Shown here one piece after another: positions 7,729 through 14,755 of a DNA stretch of 64,000 nt. Position numbers and translations under genes: made by a program. The stretch's first letter is position 1. Each line of letters begins with the position of its first letter. Location: assembly GCA_002724575.1 (NCBI GenBank), contig PBPC01000077.1:62001-126000 (forward strand), given 5' to 3'. This DNA comes from Gemmatimonadota bacterium. GTDB lineage: Bacteria; Gemmatimonadota; Gemmatimonadetes; Longimicrobiales; Gaopeijiaceae. Below the pieces are notes generated by a model that worked only from the letters and a program-made list of their open reading frames with translations, was not told the DNA's origin and searched no databases.

Positions 7729-8466
7729 GTGAACTGGATCGGCAACGACGTTGTAGACCTTGAACATTCTAGCCTACACGGAAAACTGGAGAGCCGTCGA
7801 TTTCTGAAACGGGTTTTCACAAAGTCTGAACAAGCCATAATCGCCAGAGCAGGGAAATCTGATATTGAACTCTGGTGTCTTTGGGCCTGTAAAGAGGCGG
7901 CGTTTAAGGCATTTTCTAAGATTCTTCCAACTCCTCCCGCATTTATTCATTCTGCTTTTGAAGTGTCGTGGACCAGGATGATGCAGGGAGAAAGTTCGTG
8001 CACCAGAGTTGGGAATGTTGCCTATGAGGGGCTCTCAGTATCTGTATCTGTAGGTCTTTCAGAAGCCGTGCTTCACGCCTTCGCCTGGACGGGCCATCCT
8101 AACAATGCGATCCAGGGAGTTCCACCAGCCAAGCTATATCATGACGTTGCCCGACTAGACGAGCCCGGCACTCCATGGTCTGCCCCGTATTCTGAATTGC
8201 TCGAACAATTGACCTCAGAGGAACAGGCTGGAGTCCACTCTAGGGAGTCGGCGGCGGCTCGGATCGGAGTGAAGGCGTCTATAGCTAAAACATTCAACGT
8301 AGCCCCAGACCATCTTCAAGTTCTTCGGCCTCGGCGTCCTACTGGCCGAAGCCATCCCGTGCTAATTTTGGGGGGCAAGCCTAGCGGCATAGATATTTCA
8401 ATCTCTCACCATGGATGCTGGATTGGCTGGGCTTTTCTCGAAACGGACAATGATCGAAGAGAGTAG
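7729..8466 (+). CDS. 4'-phosphopantetheinyl transferase superfamily protein
   Basis: The start at GTG 7729 gives NWIGNDVVDLEH, the metal-binding first motif of the superfamily. FLKRVFTKSEQ and LWACKEAAFKAF (the W-x2-KEA-x2-KA motif) follow. A second domain near the C-terminus contains GKPSGIDISISHHG with the conserved SH. The motif order (GND, then KEA, then SISHH) is that of the AcpS-like two-domain forms common in Bacteroidota rather than of Sfp. These enzymes transfer 4'-phosphopantetheine from CoA to carrier proteins. The ORF track's upstream start at 7612 lies inside the thioesterase gene and adds a non-homologous basic leader, so I rejected it. Confidence 0.8.
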   Translation: MNWIGNDVVDLEHSSLHGKLESRRFLKRVFTKSEQAIIARAGKSDIELWCLWACKEAAFKAFSKILPTPPAFIHSAFEVSWTRMMQGESSCTRVGNVAYEGLSVSVSVGLSEAVLHAFAWTGHPNNAIQGVPPAKLYHDVARLDEPGTPWSAPYSELLEQLTSEEQAGVHSRESAAARIGVKASIAKTFNVAPDHLQVLRPRRPTGRSHPVLILGGKPSGIDISISHHGCWIGWAFLETDNDRRE

Positions 8467-8483
8467 GAGGGAGAGGTGCAGGC

Positions 8484-9077
8484 TTGCATCAGAGTGAAGG
8501 CCGAGACACTGTGGCGGAGATGACCTATAGAGATCAGTTGAAGCACTTGTTGTTAGAGCGCTCTATGCGTTTCGGTAACTTTACGCTCTCGAGTGGGGGC
8601 AGCTCCACCTATTACATCGATGCCCGACGCACAACAATGAGTGCTGAAGGCCAGGTGCTTATTGGTCGAGTAGGTTACGAGATCGTCTCACAGAGTGGTC
8701 TGGAGCCTACACATCTAGGCGGCCTCACAATGGGGGCTGACCCTATCTCGTATGCTATCGCTCACCGCAGTCATCTAGAGGGCCACCCTTTGGATGGGTT
8801 CTCCGTCCGAAAAAAAGCTAAACACCACGGTACCGGAAACCGCGTAGAGGGGGGGCTAGACCCATCTTCTCGTTGCCTTGTTATTGAAGACACCCTAACA
8901 ACTGGCAAAAGCACCCTCTCTGCAGTAGAGGCCTTGCGTGAGCACGGTGTAATCGTGGTAGGCGTTTTAACGCTAGTTGATCGCTCAGATAACGCGGAAG
9001 AACTCTTCCGTGAAATTGGCTTGCCTCTACTCTCGTTCTTCCCTGTGAAAGAATTACTGGACCAGAACCAGCGGTAA
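8484..9077 (+). CDS. pyrE: Orotate phosphoribosyltransferase
   Basis: Motifs fit OPRTase: FGNFTLSSGGSSTYYIDAR at the N-terminus, FSVRKKAKHHGTGNRVEG (catalytic lysine loop) and the PRPP-binding VIEDTLTTGKSTLSAVE. The enzyme makes orotidine monophosphate from orotate and PRPP in pyrimidine synthesis. The TTG at 8484 opens the ORF, but GTG 8511 or ATG 8520 would remove about ten non-conserved residues and are equally plausible. It follows the phosphopantetheinyl transferase by 17 bp and converges on dnaN. No other pyrimidine gene is in the window. Confidence 0.9.
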   Translation: MHQSEGRDTVAEMTYRDQLKHLLLERSMRFGNFTLSSGGSSTYYIDARRTTMSAEGQVLIGRVGYEIVSQSGLEPTHLGGLTMGADPISYAIAHRSHLEGHPLDGFSVRKKAKHHGTGNRVEGGLDPSSRCLVIEDTLTTGKSTLSAVEALREHGVIVVGVLTLVDRSDNAEELFREIGLPLLSFFPVKELLDQNQR

Positions 9078-9089
9078 AGAGGGAGGAGA

Positions 9090-9112
9090 CTCTCGGACGA
9101 GAGGGGAGTTTT
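9090..9112 (+). terminator. Possible intrinsic terminator after pyrE
   Basis: CTCTCG-GA-CGAGAG forms a perfect inverted repeat 12 bp after the pyrE stop, and TTTT follows after five bases. It lies in the 67-bp gap between the convergent pyrE and dnaN genes. The stem is short and the T run is offset, so it is only a candidate. Confidence 0.4.
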
Positions 9113-9144
9113 ATCTTCGTTTAATCCAAACGATGCCTGCCGTT

Positions 9145-10260
9145 TTAGTCGAGCAACCTCAACGGCATCACTAGACACAGGTAGTCCAATTTCTCTAAAT
9201 CCTCCGACTCAGTAGGCTCTATTGTTACAGCTCTTTCAGGAGCCTTGAAGGCTATATCCACTTCATCTGTCGGCATATAACGAAGCACTTCTAGAAGATA
9301 GTTTGCATTAAATCCTATCTCGATCTCTTCCCCTTCATAACCGACCTCTAGCTCATCTTGGCCTTCTCCAAGATCAGGGGTAAGAACGTTTAAATGGAGT
9401 CTATTGTTTTCGAATTTAAGTCTTATTCTGTGTGTTTGGTCAGATGCTACCACCGCCATTCTTCGTACCGCTGATTCCAGTGCCTTTTTATCGACGGTTG
9501 CTACTTTGTCGTTATCTCTAGGTATAACCGCTTCATAATTTGGATAAGTTCCTTCTATCAGCCTCGTATATACTTCAGCAGTCCCAGCTTTAAAGCCTAA
9601 ATGGTTTCCACTTCGTGCCACTTCTAGCATTTCATCTTTCTTAAAAAGCCGTTGTACCTGCTGTAAGGCCGCCGGTGGTACAATAAAGTCAGCCGAGGAA
9701 GCATCCCCTGATTCCGCAGGAACACCCATCCGTGCTAGACGATGACCATTCGTCGAAACCATTCTCATCGCTCCATCACGAAGTTCCCATAAAACTCCGT
9801 TGAGTATTGGTCTACTCTCTTCGTTAGAAACTGCAAACGATGTGTGATGAATCAGACGGTTTACTTCCATCCCTGTTACACTCCAGCCTTCTTCAAAATC
9901 CACTTCTGGAAGTGAGGGGAATTCATCAGCTGCAAGACCATTTAACTTGAAATGGCCCCTTCCGCTCTTGAGTTCAATCTGGGTTCCTATCGTAGACACT
10001 TCAATCGGCTGATCCGGTAATTCCTTTGTGATTTCTTGAAGTTTCTTACCAGGAGCAGTCAAGCTCCCCTCTTCTCTTACATCAGCTGGAACTTGAATTC
10101 GAACTGCTACATCCAAATCCGTTCCACTCATCCAAACACTCCCATTTTCAGCCTGAAAAAGGATGTTCGATAACACTGGGAGTGTGGTTTTAGATGGGAT
10201 ACTTGCAGATACCGCTGCTAGACCATTGTGAAGGTTCTGTCGGGTAATTGTGAAGTTCAT
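9145..10260 (-). CDS. dnaN: DNA polymerase III sliding clamp (beta subunit)
   Basis: Length (371) and three-domain composition match the beta clamp. The start MNFTITRQNLHNGLAAVS, the internal LPVLSNILF, the VSTNGHRLA strand and the C-terminal VMPLRLLD tail (clamp family end) are recognisable. The ring-shaped dimer holds polymerase III on DNA. It lies downstream of dnaA on the same strand, the classical order, but 285 bp of origin sequence separates the two, so it may use its own promoter in that region. Confidence 0.96.
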   Translation of the reverse strand: MNFTITRQNLHNGLAAVSASIPSKTTLPVLSNILFQAENGSVWMSGTDLDVAVRIQVPADVREEGSLTAPGKKLQEITKELPDQPIEVSTIGTQIELKSGRGHFKLNGLAADEFPSLPEVDFEEGWSVTGMEVNRLIHHTSFAVSNEESRPILNGVLWELRDGAMRMVSTNGHRLARMGVPAESGDASSADFIVPPAALQQVQRLFKKDEMLEVARSGNHLGFKAGTAEVYTRLIEGTYPNYEAVIPRDNDKVATVDKKALESAVRRMAVVASDQTHRIRLKFENNRLHLNVLTPDLGEGQDELEVGYEGEEIEIGFNANYLLEVLRYMPTDEVDIAFKAPERAVTIEPTESEDLEKLDYLCLVMPLRLLD

Positions 10261-10308
10261 TTAGGCGGTTCCTAAAACGGACCGAGTAAGTTTCAACAGT
10301 GGTTAGAT

Positions 10309-10339
10309 ACTATGTATTCTTCTTAAAGAAAAACATAGT
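10309..10339. repeat. AT-rich interrupted palindrome in oriC
   Basis: ACTATGT (10309-10315) is inversely repeated as ACATAGT (10333-10339), with an inner TTCTT-CTTA-AAGAA repeat. The arms enclose very AT-rich DNA immediately beside the TAG repeat tract, a likely place for strand opening. Confidence 0.55.
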
Positions 10340-10367
10340 AGTAGTAGTAAGTGTGGAAGTGTGGAAG
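10336..10367 (+). other. TAG repeat tract (DnaA-trio-like) followed by two TGTGGAAG repeats
   Basis: Four TAG units and a TAA (10336-10350) are followed by TGTGGAAG at 10352 and again at 10360. DnaA-trios, as described for Bacillus subtilis, are 3'-GAT-5' repeats beside DnaA boxes that guide DnaA onto single-stranded DNA. The orientation here (TAG repeats 5' of TGTGGA-type boxes) matches my recollection of that layout. TGTGGAAG shares only TGTGGA with the DnaA box, so these would be weak sites. Confidence 0.5.
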
Positions 10368-10374
10368 AAAGATA

Positions 10375-10428
10375 TAAGGACATCTCAATCTAGTAGGTTT
10401 TGTAAGTATATACGCTACTATGTCCTTA
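10375..10428. repeat. Inverted repeat TAAGGACAT/ATGTCCTTA in oriC
   Basis: The nine-base arms at 10375-10383 and 10420-10428 are perfect complements, with a second inner pair TAGTA/TACTA. The right arm overlaps another ACTATGT copy (10417-10423). It may be a protein-binding site or part of the dnaN promoter region; neither is proven. Confidence 0.45.
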
Positions 10429-10488
10429 GGTTGAAAAGTGAAGGATTTTTTCACTAATAATCCAGAAAAATCACTGGTAAAATAAAAG

Positions 10489-10525
10489 TGTGGATAAGTC
10501 AGGCTTTATCCACGAGTTACCCACA
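10489..10525. promoter_or_regulatory. DnaA box cluster
   Basis: One perfect box on the minus strand (10489-10497) faces two near-perfect boxes on the plus strand (10506-10514 and 10517-10525). They sit 20-60 bp downstream of the dnaA stop codon. Confidence 0.8.
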
Positions 10526-10545
10526 GCCTACCTAGATGCGGTATC

Positions 10546-11928
10546 CTAACCGGTGAAGTCTTCTCTCACTGCGTGCACTAATTCCTTAAATACCGGATCC
10601 CTCTCCATCTCTTCCTCAACTTTTCGGATGGAGTGAATCACAGTCGAGTGGTCTCTTCCTCCAAAGAATTCTCCAATCCGGACAAGGGACAGATCAAAGG
10701 TTTCTTTGATAAGGAACATAGCAACCTGTCTAGGGACGGTTAAATCTTTGGTGCGCCGTTTGGAAGAGAGGGCGTCAGCGCGAACCCTCCACCTGCTAGC
10801 GACAATTTCCCTAATTCTTTCAGGAGAAAGAACTGGCCCTTTTTCTCGTTTTTGACCTAGGGATCCCCGGAACGCCGTTTTAGCTAGGTCGGGAGTAATT
10901 TCACGGTTGGTCAGTGAAGAGTACGCCAAAAGCTTAATTATCGCGCCTTCGAGCTCTCGAACAGAGGAGGTACACGAGTGGGCAATAAACTCAATCACTT
11001 CTGAGTCTAGGCTGAATCCGTCATCGGCTGCTTTCTTCTGTAGGATAGCCATCCGGGTTTCGTAGTCCGGCGGCTTCACGTCCACTACCAGGCCCCACTC
11101 AAAACGGGATACAAGTCGGCTCTCTAGGCCTGAGAGATCTTTAGGTGGCCGGTCGCTGGTTAGGACAATCTGGCGTTGCGCATCATAAAGAGCGTTGAAA
11201 GTGTGGAAGAACTCTTCCTGAGTCCGCTCTTTGCCCTCTAGGAAATGGATGTCGTCAACAAGCAGTAAGTCCATCTCGCGATACTGCTTTCTAAATGCTG
11301 CGGTTGTCCCCTGTTGGATAGACATGACCAGTTCGTTCATAAACTGCTCTGACGAGACATAACAGACACTCCTCAGAGGATTTTCGCTCCCCATGTGGTG
11401 TCCGATTGCATGCATCAGATGAGTCTTTCCTAGACCAACACCTCCATAAAGGAATAGGGGGTTGTAGGTTTTAGCCGGCCGATCAGCTACGGCTCTAGCA
11501 GCAGCAGCAGCAAGCTGGTTGTCGGCCCCGACCACGAACCGCTCGAAAGTGTAGCGGTCATTCAGCAATGGTGCGGTAATGGAGTCTGACGCAAGGGAAG
11601 GGATGTCCTCGTGAGCACTGTCCTCAGTGGCCAGAGTAGTAAGGTCGACCGAAGAAGCGGAGGCGGACGAACCCACAGCAGCACAGGTGACCGTGATTTT
11701 GATCGGCCTGCCGAGGATTGCTTCTGAAGAAGCAGACAGAACAGGGCCAAACTTGTCCTCAAGCCACTCGACATGGAAACGTGAAGGCACCTCAAGTTGC
11801 AATTCGTTTGAGGTGAAGGCGACAGCCACAGCAGGCTTAACCCATGTCTGATAGCTCTGCTCAGGAACAGAGGCCTGGACCGATTCTCGGATCCGACTCC
11901 ATAATTCTGGGGCAGTCAACTCCACCAT
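10546..11928 (-). CDS. dnaA: Chromosomal replication initiator protein DnaA
   Basis: All domains are visible in 460 residues. Domain I starts MVELTAPELWSRIRESV. A short variable linker follows. The AAA+ domain III has Walker A GGVGLGKTH and Walker B LLVDDIHFLEG. The C-terminal domain IV carries the DnaA signature RQVAMFLIKETFDLSLVRIG and GGRDHSTVIHS for box recognition. The protein opens oriC in its ATP form. The gene is read away from rpmH and toward the origin. A leader of about 200 bp separates it from the divergent rpmH/rnpA promoter. Confidence 0.98.
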   Translation of the reverse strand: MVELTAPELWSRIRESVQASVPEQSYQTWVKPAVAVAFTSNELQLEVPSRFHVEWLEDKFGPVLSASSEAILGRPIKITVTCAAVGSSASASSVDLTTLATEDSAHEDIPSLASDSITAPLLNDRYTFERFVVGADNQLAAAAARAVADRPAKTYNPLFLYGGVGLGKTHLMHAIGHHMGSENPLRSVCYVSSEQFMNELVMSIQQGTTAAFRKQYREMDLLLVDDIHFLEGKERTQEEFFHTFNALYDAQRQIVLTSDRPPKDLSGLESRLVSRFEWGLVVDVKPPDYETRMAILQKKAADDGFSLDSEVIEFIAHSCTSSVRELEGAIIKLLAYSSLTNREITPDLAKTAFRGSLGQKREKGPVLSPERIREIVASRWRVRADALSSKRRTKDLTVPRQVAMFLIKETFDLSLVRIGEFFGGRDHSTVIHSIRKVEEEMERDPVFKELVHAVREDFTG

Positions 11929-12139
11929 ATCTCTTGGTCCGCAGGTGGAATCCAGGGTGGGGAATAGCTAGAGACTGGCAACATAGAGTAGGACGGGCCT
12001 GCATCATTCGAAGGTGGTACTGACGGGTGGGGCTAGCCGACCCGGGGGCGCCGAACCTACCAAGCGAAACTCAAAAAATCAAACTTCTAGTTTCTTGGGT
12101 TTATCCAAGGTCTCCGTGAAGCATTGAAGATCGCCACCG

Positions 12140-12169
12140 TTGACGCTTTCTCGCGGGCTCGGCTATCTT
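12140..12169 (+). promoter_or_regulatory. Probable promoter of the rnpA/rpmH operon
   Basis: TTGACG at 12140 and TATCTT at 12164 are separated by 18 bp. The predicted start lies about 25 bp before the rnpA ATG. The 14-mer CCGTTGACGCTTTC recurs upstream of the GAF gene near 44297. Confidence 0.5.
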
Positions 12170-12198
12170 TTTCTGCTCGTTTCTGGATGTAAGATACA

Positions 12199-12747
12199 AT
12201 GGATTGGGCTACCCCCGATGAAGCCGACATACAAGCCGCGGAATCGCAAAAGACTCAACACGCATGGATTTCGTGCACGGATGAAAACCCGAGGCGGCCG
12301 CAGGGCCCTCAATCGTCGTCGGAGACGAGGTCGCGCTCGGCTAGTAGTCTCGATCGGCCGCAAGTAGCACCAGTCAGGGCGGACCGCTCGGAGCACTTCC
12401 CTAGAAGTGTCCGGATTCGGCGGAGCAATGAAATCCAGGAAATCCTCCGGCAAGGGAAACGGGAGCGTACGAGGAATCTTGAGATCTTTTTTGCCCGCCC
12501 TAAAGCATCATTTTCCCGGCTTGGTGTGATTGTGCCGAAACATGGACAACGCATTGTCGACCGGAACCGACTGAAAAGGCGATTGCGTGAAATCGGTCGG
12601 CAACGAGTGATCCCACATTTGAGCTCAAGGGGTCGCGAAGGAGATGTGCTTATTCGGGCTACCCGCTCAGCGTATAGGGCGAGCTTTGCTGACCTCAAAA
12701 GGGAAATAAACGAAGCGGTGGAGGGGTTTTGCTCAGAAAAATCCTGA
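12199..12747 (+). CDS. rnpA: Ribonuclease P protein component with N-terminal extension containing rpmH
   Basis: The C-terminal 115 residues are Rnp[26 protein letters not shown] and the [13 protein letters not shown]-binding motif. In this frame there is no ATG, GTG or TTG between the ATG at 12199 and the conserved domain, and a TAA lies nine bases upstream of that ATG. The only standard start is therefore 19 bp before the rpmH start, so rpmH is entirely inside rnpA in the +1 frame. This gives a polar, charged 65-70-residue extension. The same nesting was reported for Thermus, where both genes share one ribosome-binding site. A non-standard start inside or after rpmH remains the alternative. 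The protein helps the RNA subunit mature tRNA 5' ends. Confidence 0.8.
   Translation: MDWATPDEADIQAAESQKTQHAWISCTDENPRRPQGPQSSSETRSRSASSLDRPQVAPVRADRSEHFPRSVRIRRSNEIQEILRQGKRERTRNLEIFFARPKASFSRLGVIVPKHGQRIVDRNRLKRRLREIGRQRVIPHLSSRGREGDVLIRATRSAYRASFADLKREINEAVEGFCSEKS
12218..12367 (+). CDS. rpmH: 50S ribosomal protein bL34
   Basis: Forty-nine residues beginning [20 protein letters not shown] match bL34 over the full length ([27 protein letters not shown]). The longer ORF in the track (from 12140) starts inside the promoter region; ATG 12218 is the family start. It has a poor Shine-Dalgarno of its own and begins 19 bp after the rnpA ATG, so the two starts may share one initiation region. It is the usual first gene rightward from dnaA. 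Confidence 0.95.
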   Translation: MKPTYKPRNRKRLNTHGFRARMKTRGGRRALNRRRRRGRARLVVSIGRK

Positions 12748-12992
12748 TCGTGATGATCCGTGGGTACCAAGTTGGAATATCAACCTGGACACAACCAGCA
12801 TGCAGGTTTGTCCCTACGTGCTCTGAATATGCGACTGAAGTGATTCAACTGCATGGAGCCCTAAGGGGCACTTGGCTCGCTGTGCGACGCATCGGTCGTT
12901 GCCATCCTTGGGGTAGCTTTGGATCTGATCCTGTGCCCCCAGTGGAAATGAATTCGGCTAAGAGTGGGCGTGTGACCGAGAGGGCTCGATGA
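12729..12992 (+). CDS. yidD: Membrane protein insertion efficiency factor YidD
   Basis: The 87-residue protein has the YidD core CRFVPTCSEYA, HGALRGTWLAVRRIGRCHPWG and a hydrophilic tail. TTG at 12729 is used because GGAGGGG lies just upstream. It overlaps rnpA by 19 bp and yidC by 4 bp (ATGA), so it is part of the rnpA-yidD-yidC transcript. It is thought to assist YidC-dependent insertion at the inner membrane. Confidence 0.92.
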   Translation: MLRKILIVMIRGYQVGISTWTQPACRFVPTCSEYATEVIQLHGALRGTWLAVRRIGRCHPWGSFGSDPVPPVEMNSAKSGRVTERAR

Positions 12993-14707
12993 ACAGCCAA
13001 ACCCGCTTTGTCCTGGCAATAACCCTGATGTTTTTGGTGATGCTCACAACGAACGTCCTTTTTCCGCCGGTTATCCCTGACGAGCCTGCCTCACCTGATA
13101 GTGCTAGTGCTGCGGGAGCTGAGGTAACCACGGATAGAGAGTCTTCTGATCCAGTTCCTGCAATTCCAGAAATCGTTACATCTCCAAGTGAAGTGCCAGA
13201 AACAGTAGAGGATGCAGCACTCCCGGAAGAGCAAAGGGTCGTCGTGTCCAGCCCACTCTATCGGTTCGAGTTCTCCAGCTTCGGTGCAAGGCTACATGCA
13301 GCAGAAATGTCTCAATTCGAGCCATTAAACCATGACGGCTTGCTTGACTTGATCCCGGCTGGAGCGGAAGGGTATCTCGGACAAAAGCTGGTGGTTGGAT
13401 CCGATACACTGGATCTATCAAGGGTGCCGTTTACCGTCGAACCGGAAGGCGGCCTGGCGCTTGAGGCTGGCGAGGACGCACAGAGACTGCGCTTTACGTA
13501 TCAGCATCCTACAAGTGCGTTCAGGTTCGAGACCGAGTATGAGTTTAGTCCCGATGAATACACTGTCCGGGTCAGTGGGACAGCCTCGGGCTTGGATCGA
13601 CCTTTGCTTTTAACGGACCTAGGTGATGGGCTTGCTTTTGCTGAGGCAGACTCAGCTATGGAAGCACGTGAGATGGGATACGTATACAACCATGTCCAAG
13701 AGGGTATCGAAGAGACAACTACAAGTAATACAGAGCGAACAATTATTGAGGGCCCACTGCTGTGGGGAGCACTGCGCAACAAGTTCTTCCTTTTGGCAAT
13801 CCTTGCCGGAGAAAGCAATGAAGCGACCACAGCCGAGAACTACTTGGGGGGGCTGCTCGTTGAAGAGGGCCGACTACCGGAGCGGTTCCAGGTAACCGCT
13901 GCTCAAGTGGTCGGAGACGAGGGTGATTTCGCGTACCGGCTTTTCGTAGGACCTCAGGACTTCGAGATGCTGAGTGCACTCGGCTGGGATATGCAAAATG
14001 TGAACCCGTATGGTTGGCAGTTTTTCCAAACCATCCTGAAGCCGTTCGTTTCACTGATCACAAAGATTCTTATTTACGTCCACTCAACCTTCAATCTGGG
14101 GTATGGATGGGTGTTGATTCTGTTCGGTGTGGGCATGCGTATAGTGCTGTTCCCGCTGAACCAAAAAGCGATGAGGTCTCAGTTGAAAAATATGGCTGTA
14201 CAACCTCTCATGAAGGAGATTCAAGACAAGTACAAGGACAATCCTGAGAAGCTCACGAAGGAGATGAAGAAGCTTTACACCGAACATGGCTTCAATCCGT
14301 TCGGTGGATGTCTTCCTATGCTTCTACCGTGGCCCATGCTCATCGCGTTCTTTTTCGTATTCCAGAGTACAATTGAGTTGCGTGGTGTGCCTTTCTTGTG
14401 GTTACCTGATCTGTCAACCAAGGACCCGACCTACGTACTACCCTTATTCCTTGGTGTATCGATGTTCTTGATGCAGTACGTGAGCTTTAAGTCGATGGAT
14501 ACCCCGAATCCTCAAATGAAGATGATGATGTACATCTTTCCGCCTATGATGATCTTCATCTTCATGAACCTCGCGAGTGGGTTGAACCTCTACTACGCGA
14601 CAGCGAATGTTGCGACGATCCCTCAGCAGATGTACATCGCCAGGGAGCGAAAAAAGATGCAGGGCATGAAGCCTCTCGGCCGTTCCCCACCAAGCCCTAG
14701 CGGATAG
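12989..14707 (+). CDS. yidC: Membrane protein insertase YidC
   Basis: The 572-residue protein has an N-terminal membrane anchor (FVLAITLMFLVMLTTNVLF), an acidic periplasmic linker and a large periplasmic domain to about residue 350. The conserved insertase core follows (FNLGYGWVLILFGVGMRIVLFPL, then NPFGGCLPMLLPWPMLIAFFFV), with the final spans ending near residue 560. This is the long Gram-negative form, which supports an outer-membrane organism. It inserts and folds inner-membrane proteins alone or with SecYEG. Confidence 0.96.
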   Translation: MNSQTRFVLAITLMFLVMLTTNVLFPPVIPDEPASPDSASAAGAEVTTDRESSDPVPAIPEIVTSPSEVPETVEDAALPEEQRVVVSSPLYRFEFSSFGARLHAAEMSQFEPLNHDGLLDLIPAGAEGYLGQKLVVGSDTLDLSRVPFTVEPEGGLALEAGEDAQRLRFTYQHPTSAFRFETEYEFSPDEYTVRVSGTASGLDRPLLLTDLGDGLAFAEADSAMEAREMGYVYNHVQEGIEETTTSNTERTIIEGPLLWGALRNKFFLLAILAGESNEATTAENYLGGLLVEEGRLPERFQVTAAQVVGDEGDFAYRLFVGPQDFEMLSALGWDMQNVNPYGWQFFQTILKPFVSLITKILIYVHSTFNLGYGWVLILFGVGMRIVLFPLNQKAMRSQLKNMAVQPLMKEIQDKYKDNPEKLTKEMKKLYTEHGFNPFGGCLPMLLPWPMLIAFFFVFQSTIELRGVPFLWLPDLSTKDPTYVLPLFLGVSMFLMQYVSFKSMDTPNPQMKMMMYIFPPMMIFIFMNLASGLNLYYATANVATIPQQMYIARERKKMQGMKPLGRSPPSPSG

Positions 14708-14755
14708 GCTACGCGTAAGCGGCTCAACCGTTCTTTTCGAGGGAGCTAGACGAGT

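Larger units (their letters stand above)
10261..10545. other. oriC: Probable chromosomal replication origin (oriC)
   Basis: This AT-rich gap between dnaA and dnaN carries a perfect DnaA box (TTATCCACA on the minus strand, 10489-10497) and two one-mismatch boxes on the plus strand (TTATCCACG at 10506-10514; TTACCCACA at 10517-10525). It also holds a TAG repeat tract, two TGTGGAAG direct repeats, and two long inverted repeats. Location beside dnaA, rpmH and parAB supports the assignment. No GC-skew calculation was made. Confidence 0.8.

Noticed and set aside
7729-8466. Unusual motif order in the phosphopantetheinyl transferase as a novel permutation
   Set aside because: GND-KEA-SISHH order matches a known AcpS-like two-domain group common in Bacteroidota, so it is not novel.
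10336-10350. TAG repeat as a microsatellite or CRISPR-like repeat
   Set aside because: Too short, without spacers, and placed in the origin, where a DnaA-trio role explains it better.
12140-12217. N-terminal extension of rpmH in the track
   Set aside because: It covers the likely promoter and leader; bL34 starts at ATG 12218.
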